Positions 1 through 7,851 of a DNA stretch of 15,612 bases are shown here, piece after piece. Below the pieces are notes generated by a model that saw only the letters and a program-made list of their open reading frames with translations, did no database searches and was not told the origin of the DNA. The translations under genes and the position numbers were made by a program. Numbering within the stretch: the first letter of the stretch is position 1; the number at the start of each line of letters is the position of its first letter. The DNA lies in the NCBI GenBank assembly GCA_902476665.1, contig CABSEO010000010.1:1-15612 (forward strand), written 5' to 3'. The DNA comes from an uncultured Emergencia sp. Its GTDB lineage: Bacteria > Bacillota > Clostridia > Peptostreptococcales > Anaerovoracaceae.

Positions 1-1222
1 CTCCCGCCTCATTGACAATGGTGTACTGAATCGGGTAGTCATGTTTTTTCAGGAAGGCAGCAACTACCTCTTCCGTTTCCCGGGAAGCTGTACCATTTCC
101 GATAACAATAATATCTGTACCGTATTTTTCGATAATTTTCTGCAGAGTACGTTCCGTGCCTGCCACATCGTTTTTCGGCTCAGTAGGATAGATAGTCGTA
201 TATGCCTTCAGTTTGCCTGTTTCATCCAGTACAGCCACCTTGCATCCCGTTCTGTAGCCCGGATCGATGGAAATGATTTTCTTTCCCTTTACAGGCGGCA
301 CCATGAGAAGCTTTTCTGTATTTTTAGCAAATACCTTAACAGCATCCGCCTCCGCCCTCTCTGTAAGAACATTCCTCATTTCTCTCTCAATGGAAGGTGC
401 GATAAGCCGTTTGTAAGCATCGGCAATCGTGTCCTGAAGAAGATCCGCAAAGACAGACTTACCCCGAATTACCTGTTTCGCAATGAGTTTGGTGATCTCT
501 TCACTGTCAATGGTCACCTTCACTTTCAGTTTCCTTTCCTTTTCACCTCGATTTATGGCCAGAACTCTATGATTCGGTATCTTCGCAATAGCCTCGCTGC
601 TGCCGTAGTACATATCATAAACGGTCTTTTCTTCCGGATCCACAGCCTCTGTAGTAATCTGACCCTTGGCATAAGTCTTCTCTCTGATAGCTTTTGTCAG
701 ATCCGCATCATCAGCTATCATCTCCGCAATAATGTCCATGGCACCCTGAGCGGCCTCCTTCGGCGTATTCACGTCTTTTTCCGGATTAATAAAGTTCGCC
801 GCAATCTCCTCCACGCTGCCTTCTTTTTTCTGCTGCGCATAAAAGATCATGGCAAGCGGCTCCAGCCCCCGTTCTTTTGCCTTGGAAGCTCTAGTTGCCT
901 TCTTCTGTTTATATGGCTTATAAAGGTCTTCTACCCGTTGAAGAACCTCTGCTTTTTCAATTTCCTCTTTCAAAGGTTCTGTCAGTTTTCCCTGCTCTTC
1001 AATCAGACGAATGACCTCTTCCTTTCGGCTTTCCAGATTGCGCAGATACTGCAGTCTTTCCTCCATATCACGAAGAACTACATCAGTCAGCCCACCTGTC
1101 ACTTCTTTCCTGTAGCGGGCAATAAAAGGAATCGTGTTTCCCTCATCAATCAGTTCCACAGTATGCTCAACCTGCGTCCTTTTCACCTTAAATTCACTTG
1201 CCAGTTTTTCTATAATGTTCAT
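1..1222 (-). CDS. tex: Tex-family transcription accessory / RNA-binding protein, 3' end outside window
   Basis: Tex is a cytoplasmic nucleic-acid-binding protein with an N-terminal helical/HTH region, a YqgF (RNase H-like) domain, HhH motifs and a C-terminal S1 domain; its role in transcription or RNA metabolism is only partly defined. About 407 residues are visible. The N-terminus reads MNIIEKLASEFKV, followed by the family stretch IPFIARYRKEVTGGL. The YqgF-like core begins near residue 319 with SIDPGYRTGCK, and IGNGTASRETE lies near the left edge. The HhH and S1 parts would lie beyond the window. The ATG is one base after the prfB stop (TAG-T-ATG), with AAAGGA about 11 bases upstream inside prfB, so the two genes are very probably co-transcribed and translationally coupled. 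The long plus-strand reading frame opposite it is a shadow. Confidence 0.93.
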   Translation of the reverse strand, partial: MNIIEKLASEFKVKRTQVEHTVELIDEGNTIPFIARYRKEVTGGLTDVVLRDMEERLQYLRNLESRKEEVIRLIEEQGKLTEPLKEEIEKAEVLQRVEDLYKPYKQKKATRASKAKERGLEPLAMIFYAQQKKEGSVEEIAANFINPEKDVNTPKEAAQGAMDIIAEMIADDADLTKAIREKTYAKGQITTEAVDPEEKTVYDMYYGSSEAIAKIPNHRVLAINRGEKERKLKVKVTIDSEEITKLIAKQVIRGKSVFADLLQDTIADAYKRLIAPSIEREMRNVLTERAEADAVKVFAKNTEKLLMVPPVKGKKIISIDPGYRTGCKVAVLDETGKLKAYTTIYPTEPKNDVAGTERTLQKIIEKYGTDIIVIGNGTASRETEEVVAAFLKKHDYPIQYTIVNEAG

Positions 1223-1223
1223 A

Positions 1224-2331
1224 CTAATTATTGTCCTTTTGTTTCAGTTTCTCGTTAATAAAATAATCCAGATCACCATCCATCACTGCGTTGACATTTC
1301 CCACCTCGGCTCCTGTTCTGTGATCCTTGACCATGGTATATGGCTGAAAAACATAGGATCGAATCTGAGAACCCCAGGTAATCAGTGAAAAATCCCCTTT
1401 CAGTTCCTTCAGATTCTCTTTATGCTCCTGCTCTTTCAGTTCCATCAGCTTGGATGCCAGAATCTTCATAGCCATTTCTTTATTCTGATGCTGGCTTCGT
1501 TCATTCTGACAGGTTACCACAATGTGAGTAGGAAGATGAGTAATACGGATAGCGGAATCCGTTTTATTGACATGCTGTCCGCCCGCACCGCTGCTTCTGT
1601 AAGTATCAATCCGCAAATCCTCCGGATCGATTTCCACAGTCATATCATCTTCAATTTCAGGCATTACTTCCAGAGCGGCAAAGGAGGTCTGCCGCTTTCC
1701 TGCAGAGTTAAACGGAGAGATCCTTACCAGTCTGTGAACCCCTTTTTCGTTTTTCAGATAACCATAAGCATTTTCTCCCTCTACAATCAGCGTGGCACTT
1801 TTAATGCCTGCTTCTGTATCATCCTGCAAGTCTACCATGGTTACCTTGTAACCTTTCTTCTCAGCCCATCGAGTATACATGCGCAGCAGCATCTCCGCCC
1901 AGTCCATAGCATCTACACCTCCGGTGCCTGCATGTATCGAGACAATCGCATTATTATGGTCATACTTTCCATCCAGAAGGGTGTCCAGCTTCAATTCTTC
2001 CAGACTTTTCTGCAATTCCTCAAAGGAAGATACGATGGTTCGTGCTTCTTCCTCATCTTCCATTTCCTCTGCCAGTTCGATAAGTTCTCCAATATCTTCA
2101 AGGCCTGTCTCCAGAGTTTCATACTGCTCAACCTTCTTTTCCAGGGCCTTCTTTTTCTTCAGTAAATTCTGGGCTGCCTCCGGATCATTCCAGAAATCCG
2201 CAGCCTCTGTCTGACGGTTCAGATCAGCTAGTTTTTCCCTCAGACCAGCCAGGTCAAAGGGACTCACCTGCCTCTTTAAGATTCGCCTTTGCAATCGGCA
2301 GTTCAGATTTGATCTGATCTAACTGAATCAT
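1224..2331 (-). CDS. prfB: Peptide chain release factor 2, made by programmed +1 frameshifting
   Basis: RF2 recognises UAA and UGA at the ribosomal A site and triggers peptide release. The zero frame starts at ATG 2331 (AAGGAAGTG ribosome binding site upstream), reads 25 codons ending GAG-TCC-CTT, then meets an in-frame TGA at 2256-2254. Shifting +1 at CTT-T gives GAC (Asp) and continues to TAG at 1224, for 368 residues, close to the usual RF2 length. In the joined protein the stop-codon-reading tripeptide SPF falls at 205-207 and the catalytic GGQ at 250-252, the same positions as in E. coli RF2. A start inside the long open frame (near 2294) would lose the conserved N-terminus, so the frameshifted product is preferred. 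tex follows after one base. secA, a common upstream partner, is about 10.9 kb away here. Confidence 0.97.
2253..2269 (-). promoter_or_regulatory. RF2 programmed +1 frameshift (autoregulation) site
   Basis: The minus strand reads AGGTGAG-TCC-CTTTGAC. CTTTGAC is the canonical RF2 slippery and stop heptamer, with a Shine-Dalgarno-like AGGTGA four bases before the CTT. Slow UGA decoding when RF2 is scarce favours the +1 slip, so RF2 tunes its own synthesis. The mechanism is established for the family; its presence here is read directly from the sequence. Confidence 0.95.
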
Positions 2332-2367
2332 TGTATCACTTCCTTTTCTGTTAATTGGTATCTGTTT

Positions 2368-2396
2368 ATTTTATCATAAAATAGAGGCGGCGTAAA
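2368..2396 (-). promoter_or_regulatory. Putative sigma-A promoter for prfB-tex
   Basis: The minus strand carries TTTACG (2396-2391), a 17-base spacer and TAAAAT (2373-2368), about 37 bases upstream of the prfB ATG. The -10 matches the consensus at five of six positions and the -35 at four of six. An own promoter makes sense because secA and its terminator lie far upstream. Confidence 0.5.
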
Positions 2397-2669
2397 ATGA
2401 ATGTTTTCAAGTTACTGCAGCGCTAACTTCTGCGCAGTTTTGTAGACTTTTCCATTCAGTGTAAAAAACACAAAATAGAAAATGCAAATAATTGCACAAA
2501 GACCGCAAAACCTTTGAATTTCATTTATTTATACTAAATTTGTTTGCTTATCTATTTATTATATCAAACTCGCGCAAAAAAGTCTGATTTATTGCGCAGA
2601 CACAGGTATCTTACCCTGCCTGCCGCATTTCAGCTGAAGACCCCGCAGTACCGAGTCTTATTAAAAGCC

Positions 2670-3500
2670 ATGAAAATCAGATTTAAAGATTATCAGATAG
2701 GTCTGCTGACCAGTCTGTTTGATGTTTCTGCAGATACTATTAGACTTTATGGAAAAAAGGGTATTCTGGCAGAAAAAAAACACAAAAACTCTAATTACAG
2801 GATTTTTTATCGGGACGATATTTTCAGTATGGATTATATCATGCGGCTGCGTGCAATGGATATTCCATTAGATGATATCTCAGAAATTGTCTGCCGCTCC
2901 GATCTGCGTCATAGCCGAGATATAATCCTAGAAAGACTGCGCTTGACTGATAAGGAGCTTGCCAGACTGATTGCAGTCAGGGAGAACCTGTATCATTACA
3001 CCGAGTTTCTCAACAAAACAATCGAAAAGTGCAATAAACCCGAAATCATATCTAAGCCGCTGACTTTTCTTATGATGGATATCGAAAAATCCATCCCTCA
3101 GACCGCAGATTTTTTGAAAAGTCTGGATCCAGCTCTGCAGCCCCTGCTGTCTTTATATACACCAGGTACAAAAATACCTCTTGAAACCAGCACAGACTTT
3201 TTAAACAAACAGCGGCGTGAAGAAGGAAATTTTGTAATAACCTGTCAGGATGTCAACGCAGTCAGCCGCAGAAAAGGATTCCCCTCAGATCGGATCTCTA
3301 TCATCGGTCCCTCAAAATTCGTTACTTCAATCTGCTATACCCATACTGACAGCGAATATGAATTCATTGAAATCGTCAATCAATATATCCGCGAACATAA
3401 CCTTGTAAAAAACGGAAACTATTTTGCCCAATATGTTATGTCCGAAAATATACACGGAGGTGCGACAGATTATTATAGAGTCTGGATTCCCATTAAGTAG
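2670..3500 (+). CDS. MerR-family transcriptional regulator with C-terminal effector-binding region
   Basis: A 276-residue DNA-binding activator from ATG 2670. Residues 8-70 form the MerR winged-helix region: the helix-turn-helix IGLLTSLFDVSADTIRLYG, the wing YRIFYRDDI, then a hydrophobic helix. Residues about 80-120 are a charged dimerisation helix. Residues about 125-276 resemble GyrI-like effector domains, with YEFIEIVNQYI and a C-terminal DYYRVWIPI strand. RLYG replaces the common RYYE. The frame stays open upstream to a TTG at 2544, but that extension does not look like MerR sequence and has no ribosome binding site; 2670 also lacks a good one, so the start is uncertain. It has its own terminator and sits just upstream of a MerR-type promoter (3670-3700) facing the transporter/amidohydrolase operon, its likely target. 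The ligand is unknown. Confidence 0.88.
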   Translation: MKIRFKDYQIGLLTSLFDVSADTIRLYGKKGILAEKKHKNSNYRIFYRDDIFSMDYIMRLRAMDIPLDDISEIVCRSDLRHSRDIILERLRLTDKELARLIAVRENLYHYTEFLNKTIEKCNKPEIISKPLTFLMMDIEKSIPQTADFLKSLDPALQPLLSLYTPGTKIPLETSTDFLNKQRREEGNFVITCQDVNAVSRRKGFPSDRISIIGPSKFVTSICYTHTDSEYEFIEIVNQYIREHNLVKNGNYFAQYVMSENIHGGATDYYRVWIPIK

Positions 3501-3563
3501 CACTCTTGTGTCATAGTCTCCTGCAATATGTAGTTTGTTTTTTATAATATGCTTTATCACCGG

Positions 3564-3591
3564 CATCCATATCCATGATATGGATGTTTTT
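3564..3591 (+). terminator. Rho-independent terminator of the MerR gene
   Basis: A perfect 10-bp inverted repeat, CATCCATATC / GATATGGATG, with a CAT loop is followed at once by TTTTT. It lies 64 bases after the MerR stop. The stem is AU-rich, so termination may be partial. It separates the regulator from the operon promoter downstream. Confidence 0.7.
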
Positions 3592-3669
3592 ACTATCATT
3601 CTTAAATTCCCGTTCTATTTATCACAAAACACTATATATAAAATATTATATATATTTTCCGATTCTCCA

Positions 3670-3700
3670 TTGACTCTTGACCTGGTCAAGACAGTAGAAT
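3670..3700 (+). promoter_or_regulatory. MerR-type promoter/operator with 19-bp spacer
   Basis: TTGACT (3670-3675) and TAGAAT (3695-3700) are separated by 19 bases instead of the usual 17. Inside the spacer lies the dyad CTTGACC-T-GGTCAAG (3676-3690), which becomes 8-bp arms if 3675 and 3691 are included. The dyad starts right after the -35, as in the mercury-operon promoter. MerR-family activators twist such over-long spacers to align the two boxes. The only MerR-family gene in view is immediately upstream, and the operon's first ATG is 47 bases downstream. Motifs and spacing are seen; regulation is inferred. Confidence 0.82.
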
Positions 3701-3746
3701 AACTTCAAGCAATAAAAAACTGAAAAATCTGAAAGGAGACGCAAGT

Positions 3747-4451
3747 ATGAGTTTTAAGGAAATTGCGAACAGTGGTCTGCTTTGGACCATGGTCATTATC
3801 GGTATTATTTTAGTAGCAGTGATTACAATGTACTACTATTATCTGTGCAGAAAACATGCCCTCAAGGTAGGCATCAGCAAAGAAACCATCAATGCAGTAG
3901 TCAAATCCTCACTGTCATTTTCTATCGTTCCTTCTCTGGCCATCGTAACCGGCCTTGCCTCTCTGGCAGTAGTTATCGGACTGCCTTACGGCTGGTTCAG
4001 ACTTTCTGTCTTAGGCTCTGTTACTTATGAACTGATGGCTGCAAATCTGGCACTATCCGCTCTGGGCGTAGATGTCAACAATGCGGGAGCAGATGCCTTT
4101 ATTCTGATGTCCTGGGCAATGTGTATCGGTATCACCAGTACCATGATTGCCAACCTTTGTCTGTGCAAACCAATGCATCTGGGTTCTGTAAAACTGGGTG
4201 ACAAGGATCAGAGATGGGGTGCACTGTCTCAGAGCACTTTTATGATTGCACTGCTCTGTGCTCTGACCGTTCCTATGATCTTCGGCGGTCTTGTGAGTCT
4301 GATGACTTTTATCACCAGTATTGTGATCGCTGTTATCATCAGTGCACTTTCAAAGGCAACAGGAGCAAAATGGCTTGCACAGTTCTCACTGGCATTCAGC
4401 CTTATCGGCGCTATGGCTTCTTCTGTATTATGGAATAATCTGTTCGGCTAA
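3747..4451 (+). CDS. DUF5058-family polytopic membrane protein, putative permease subunit
   Basis: A 234-residue integral membrane protein I place in the uncharacterised DUF5058 family, on the N-terminal helix, the VKSSLSFSIVPSLAI segment and the WFRLSVLGSVTYELMAANLAL segment. Hydrophobic stretches lie near residues 12-34, 56-78, 83-105, 118-140, 163-182, 184-203 and 209-229. No ATP-binding or solute-binding protein gene is nearby, so an ABC system is unlikely. GAAAGGAG sits just upstream of ATG 3747, the first gene after the MerR-type promoter. A second membrane protein follows after 38 bases and two M20 amidohydrolases after that, suggesting the two membrane proteins form a secondary transporter for the amidohydrolase substrate. 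That role is inferred from context. Confidence 0.78.
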   Translation: MSFKEIANSGLLWTMVIIGIILVAVITMYYYYLCRKHALKVGISKETINAVVKSSLSFSIVPSLAIVTGLASLAVVIGLPYGWFRLSVLGSVTYELMAANLALSALGVDVNNAGADAFILMSWAMCIGITSTMIANLCLCKPMHLGSVKLGDKDQRWGALSQSTFMIALLCALTVPMIFGGLVSLMTFITSIVIAVIISALSKATGAKWLAQFSLAFSLIGAMASSVLWNNLFG

Positions 4452-4489
4452 CCAAGTCTCAAAACAAGATATAGAAAGGTGGTTTAAAT

Positions 4490-5248
4490 ATGGCTATTAT
4501 CAATAAAAAATGCGGCAATGAATATTATGACAGAATGCATCGTATCGGTTACTGGATCACCCTGGCTGCTATCGCAATTTTTGTGGCAGTCCCTTTGATC
4601 CTCAGTATTGTAACCGGTATTTATCCGACCTTTTCAGGACTTCTCCTTGCCTGCGGCGGAATCTGTGCAATCTTTATTCCTACCGGAATTGCAGAAATGT
4701 TTGCAGAAGTACCTGTCATGGGCTCCTCTTACTATGTATCCTGTGTCACAGGTAACATCCTGAATCTGAAGCTTCCTTCCGCTATGAATGCACTGAAAAT
4801 TGCCAACGTAAAAGCAGGAACTGAAGCTGCTGATGCTATCACCGGTGTTGCAGTGGCCATATCTTCCATGGTAACTCTGGTACTTCTTGCTTTAGGATGC
4901 ATTCTTCTGACACCGCTGCAGCCGGTTTTCGATTCTCCTGCGGTTTCTGTTGCAGCCGCTAATGTTCTTCCGGCGCTGTTCGGTTGTCTGGCTCTTGGAA
5001 GTATCAGCAATGATATGGGCGCAGGGATCTATTCTAAAAGACGTATGCTGGGTGCAGTGCTTCCGTTTGCACTTTGTGTCATCGCCTTCCTTATCGATCC
5101 TGACTTCTATAACTCCTGGCAGGGTGTTGTAATGATGATCTGCATCCCGCTGGTATATATCCCGACTAAAATTCTGTACAAAAAAGGTATTATTCAGGTA
5201 TTCCTTCCTGAAGACAACAGTTCCGAAGCAGCAGTGGAGGAAAAGTAA
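4490..5248 (+). CDS. Polytopic membrane protein partnered with DUF5058, putative second permease subunit
   Basis: A 252-residue membrane protein with about six hydrophobic segments (near 20-42, 46-68, 115-140, 155-175, 186-203 and 210-228) and a charged C-terminal tail. I do not recognise a named family. A distinctive stretch, GNILNLKLPSAMNALKIAN, lies between the second and third segments with little hydrophobicity, and could be a re-entrant loop or cytoplasmic linker. AAAGGTGG precedes ATG 4490. The stop is one base before the next ATG (5250), and that gene's GGAGG lies within this gene's last codons, so coupling to the amidohydrolase is tight. Adjacency to the DUF5058 protein and similar size suggest a heteromeric carrier. 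The transport role is inference; membrane location is clear. Confidence 0.7.
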   Translation: MAIINKKCGNEYYDRMHRIGYWITLAAIAIFVAVPLILSIVTGIYPTFSGLLLACGGICAIFIPTGIAEMFAEVPVMGSSYYVSCVTGNILNLKLPSAMNALKIANVKAGTEAADAITGVAVAISSMVTLVLLALGCILLTPLQPVFDSPAVSVAAANVLPALFGCLALGSISNDMGAGIYSKRRMLGAVLPFALCVIAFLIDPDFYNSWQGVVMMICIPLVYIPTKILYKKGIIQVFLPEDNSSEAAVEEK

Positions 5249-5249
5249 A

Positions 5250-6421
5250 ATGGATGAACTGATTAAAAAAGCACAAAGTACGATAGATAGTTTATCTTCT
5301 GATCTGAAAGAACTGGCTCTTAATATCTGGAACAATCCTGAAATCGGTTTAGAAGAACACACGGCCTGCAGGCTGCAGGTGGACCTTCTGAAAAAATACG
5401 GATTTGAAACAGAATGCCCTTTTGCCGGCTTCGATACAGCTTACCGCGCTGTATATAGAGGAAAAAGGCCGGGACCGAAAATTGCTATGCTGGCTGAATA
5501 TGATGCATTGCCTGAAATCGGTCACGGCTGTGGGCACAACCTGATCGCCATGGTTGGTGTAGGTTCGGGTATCGCCATGAGAGAGCTGGCAGATGAGCTG
5601 GGCGGTGACATTTACGTATTCGGTACACCTGCTGAAGAAAATCTGGGTTCCAAAGTACAGATGTCAGAACAAGGTGTTTTTGACCAGATGGATGTAGCAA
5701 TGATGAGTCATCCGGCCTCCTATAATGCGGACTGTTTTAACACGACGGCAGTAAACTCCTATCAGATCTCATTCTACGGAAAACCTGCCCATGCTGCAGG
5801 CGCTCCTTATGAAGGCAGAAATGCTTTAGATGCTATGATTAACTTTTTTAATATGGTCAATGCGCTCCGTCAGCAGACAAAACCAGACGTACGAATTCAT
5901 GGAATTATTACCAAAGGCGGCGCGGCCCCTAACATTATTCCGGATTATACAGAAAGTATCTTCGTTCCAATCATTATCGAGATCTGGACGATTTGTTTGC
6001 GAGAGTTGAAAACTGTGCAAAAGGCGCTGCCTTAGGTGCCGGTGTTGAATGCAGAACAGGTTTTACGCAAGGCAACAACAAGGATACCTGCAGCAACCTT
6101 GCCCTGGCGGACTTAATCGCATGTCAGATGGAAAAGCTGGGAGTTAAAGTCACCCGTACCAATGGTGAATATACCCCGGGATCATCCGACATGGGCGATG
6201 TAAGCTACTGCTGTCCCGCTGTACAAAGTACCTTTGATATCAGCGGCGGTAAAAATATCAATCCACATACACGTGAATTTACTCAATGTGCCGGTTCTGC
6301 AGAAGGTATGAATGCCGCTCTGAAAGTCATCTGCGGATTCTATCTGACCGCCGCAGAACTGATGCGCGATCCCGCCTGTCTTAAGACAATCAGAAATGAA
6401 TTTGACAGAATGCAGAAATAA
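5250..6421 (+). pseudogene. M20-family amidohydrolase, disrupted by a frameshift (apparent 7-bp deletion)
   Basis: Relative of AbgB/ACY1L2-type M20 amidohydrolases, which hydrolyse small amide or dipeptide substrates in the cytoplasm. The first part (from ATG 5250) holds YDALP, GHGCGHN, PAEE and SHP, then leaves frame after PDYTES at about 5957; a stop follows at 6035. The rest continues in another frame from RSNHYRDLDDLF (5963) to the stop at 6421, including PGSSDMGDVSY and HTREF. Against the intact paralog downstream, seven bases are missing: the paralog reads T-S-A-R-F-Y-I-R-A-N, and restoring seven bases here gives T-E-S-R-F-Y-L-R-S-N. The repaired protein would be 392 residues. All metal-ligand motifs survive, so inactivation looks recent. 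The visible fragment would lack the distal His ligand and probably be inactive. A sequencing error is possible but less likely for seven bases. Confidence 0.85.
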
Positions 6422-6442
6422 ACAACAGGAAGGTGAACAGAT

Positions 6443-7639
6443 ATGGAACAAAAAGATAAAGCTATGGACAGAATTCAGACCATTGTTAATGAGCTTGCAC
6501 CTGAATTAAAAGAGCTGGCGCTAAAGATCCATGACAATCCGGAGCTTGGAAATCAGGAATATAAAGCATGCCGCTGGCAACTGGATTTATTAAAGAAATA
6601 CGGTTTTGAAGGTTCAGATAACTTCTGTGAGATTCCCACAGCCTACAAAGCTGTCTATAAAGGAAAAAAGCCAGGGCCGAAAATCGCTATGCTGGCTGAA
6701 TATGACGCGCTGCCTGAGCTGGGTCACGGATGCGGCCATAATCTGATTGCCATGATCTCCGTAGGTTCTGGTCTTGCCATCAGAGAATTTGTCGATCAGT
6801 ACGGCGGAGAAATCCATGTAATCGGTACCCCTGCTGAAGAAACTGCCGGTACAAAAGTGGAAATGTCAAAGAAGGGTGCTTTTAAGGACTATGATGTGGC
6901 AATGATGGCGCATCCCTTTGAAGAAAATGGAAGTTCTATCAACACCATGGCCATAACCTGCCGTTTATACGAATTCTACGGTAAAACTGCCCATGCTGCT
7001 GCAGCGCCTCACGAAGGACTCAATGCACTGGATGCAGTAATCAATTTCTTCAATCTGGTCAACGCCATGAGACAACAGACAAAGCCTGATGCCAGAATTC
7101 ATGGAATTATCGTAAAAGGTGGTGAGGCACCTAACATCATTCCGGACTATACTTCTGCCCGGTTTTATATCCGCGCCAACAAAGCCTCCTATGTAGAAGA
7201 GCTGATGGATAAGATTGCTGCCTGCGCCGAGGGAGCGGCCCTTGGCACCGGTACAACAGTAAAAATCAGCGAAGCGGAAGCAGACTTTAAGGATACTGAC
7301 AGTAATATGTACTTATCCGAACTGGTCTGCCAACAGTATGAAAAACTCGGACACCAGATCACCCGTTGCGGCAAAGAAACACTGCCCGGTTCCTCTGATC
7401 TGGGAGACGTCAGCTATGAATGTCCTGCGGTTCAGCTGATGTGCGGCATGGGAGCGATAGAAGGCGGCTGCCATTACGGTGCCCATACTAAAGAATTTGT
7501 TGAACGTTCCCGTTCAGAAGAGGCCTTGAATAATGCACTGGAATTTGTGAAAGCCTTTACTATGACTTCTGTTGAACTGATGACTGATCCTGAGCATCTG
7601 AAGGCAATTAAAGAAGAATTCTCAAAAGTAGGCCAGTGA
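6443..7639 (+). CDS. M20-family amidohydrolase (AbgB/ACY1L2-like), intact
   Basis: A 398-residue cytoplasmic metal-dependent amidohydrolase. Motifs in order: YDALP (87-91), GHGCGHN (94-100), PAEE (130-133, catalytic Glu pair), AHP (156-158), GKTAHAA (180-186, start of the lid/dimerisation domain), APNIIPD (229-235), PGSSDLGDVSY (near 315-325) and HTKEF (348-352, distal ligand). Asn after the second His of GHGCGHN, where many M20 enzymes have Asp, fits the aminobenzoyl-glutamate hydrolase / ACY1L2 branch. Known substrates there include p-aminobenzoyl-glutamate and beta-alanyl dipeptides; the substrate here cannot be read from sequence. AGGAAGGTG precedes the ATG, 21 bases after the broken paralog. 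It is the last gene of the operon and is followed by a terminator. Confidence 0.92.
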   Translation: MEQKDKAMDRIQTIVNELAPELKELALKIHDNPELGNQEYKACRWQLDLLKKYGFEGSDNFCEIPTAYKAVYKGKKPGPKIAMLAEYDALPELGHGCGHNLIAMISVGSGLAIREFVDQYGGEIHVIGTPAEETAGTKVEMSKKGAFKDYDVAMMAHPFEENGSSINTMAITCRLYEFYGKTAHAAAAPHEGLNALDAVINFFNLVNAMRQQTKPDARIHGIIVKGGEAPNIIPDYTSARFYIRANKASYVEELMDKIAACAEGAALGTGTTVKISEAEADFKDTDSNMYLSELVCQQYEKLGHQITRCGKETLPGSSDLGDVSYECPAVQLMCGMGAIEGGCHYGAHTKEFVERSRSEEALNNALEFVKAFTMTSVELMTDPEHLKAIKEEFSKVGQ

Positions 7640-7650
7640 TTTATTTTAAC

Positions 7651-7690
7651 AATACCCCGGCAGAAACCTCGTCCGGGGTATTACCTTTTA
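7651..7690 (+). terminator. Terminator of the MerR-controlled operon
   Basis: A perfect 10-bp inverted repeat, AATACCCCGG / CCGGGGTATT, with a 12-base loop starts 11 bases after the stop of the second amidohydrolase. It is followed by ACCTTTTACC, so the U-tract is short. The GC-rich stem and position support termination. Confidence 0.72.
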
Positions 7691-7785
7691 CCAGATAGAT
7701 TTCTGTATCAGGTTTGTATCAAAATACGTTTTCACTGCATTCTATGTTTTCAATGGTAATTTTGAGTGCTTTAACTCTGATTATC

Positions 7786-7835
7786 AAAAAAGGCTGCGGA
7801 TAAGAAAGAAATTTTTCTTCTCTTATCCACAGCCT
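7786..7835 (-). terminator. Strong terminator of the nhaC / small membrane protein operon
   Basis: On the minus strand AGGCTGTGGATAAGA pairs with TCTTATCCGCAGCCT (15-bp stem, one mismatch), followed by TTTTTT. It lies 17 bases beyond the stop of the 7852-8355 gene and faces the operon terminator at 7651-7690, insulating the two convergent operons. Confidence 0.88.
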
Positions 7836-7851
7836 AAAACAGCTTGTTTGA

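Noticed and set aside
41..1258. 405-codon plus-strand open frame opposite tex
   Set aside because: The minus strand translates into clear Tex sequence over the whole span; the plus frame is a shadow.
2418..2446. Imperfect hairpin CTGCAGCG...CTGCGCAG followed by TTTTG between prfB and the MerR gene
   Set aside because: The stem needs a bulge, and there is no plus-strand gene upstream for it to terminate; chance pairing is likely.
2544..2669. N-terminal extension of the MerR regulator from a TTG codon
   Set aside because: No ribosome binding site, translation unlike MerR proteins, and the domain begins right after ATG 2670.
4732..5362. Minus-strand open frames opposite the second membrane protein
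   Set aside because: The plus strand has coupled genes with good ribosome binding sites and coherent membrane topology; the minus frames have none.
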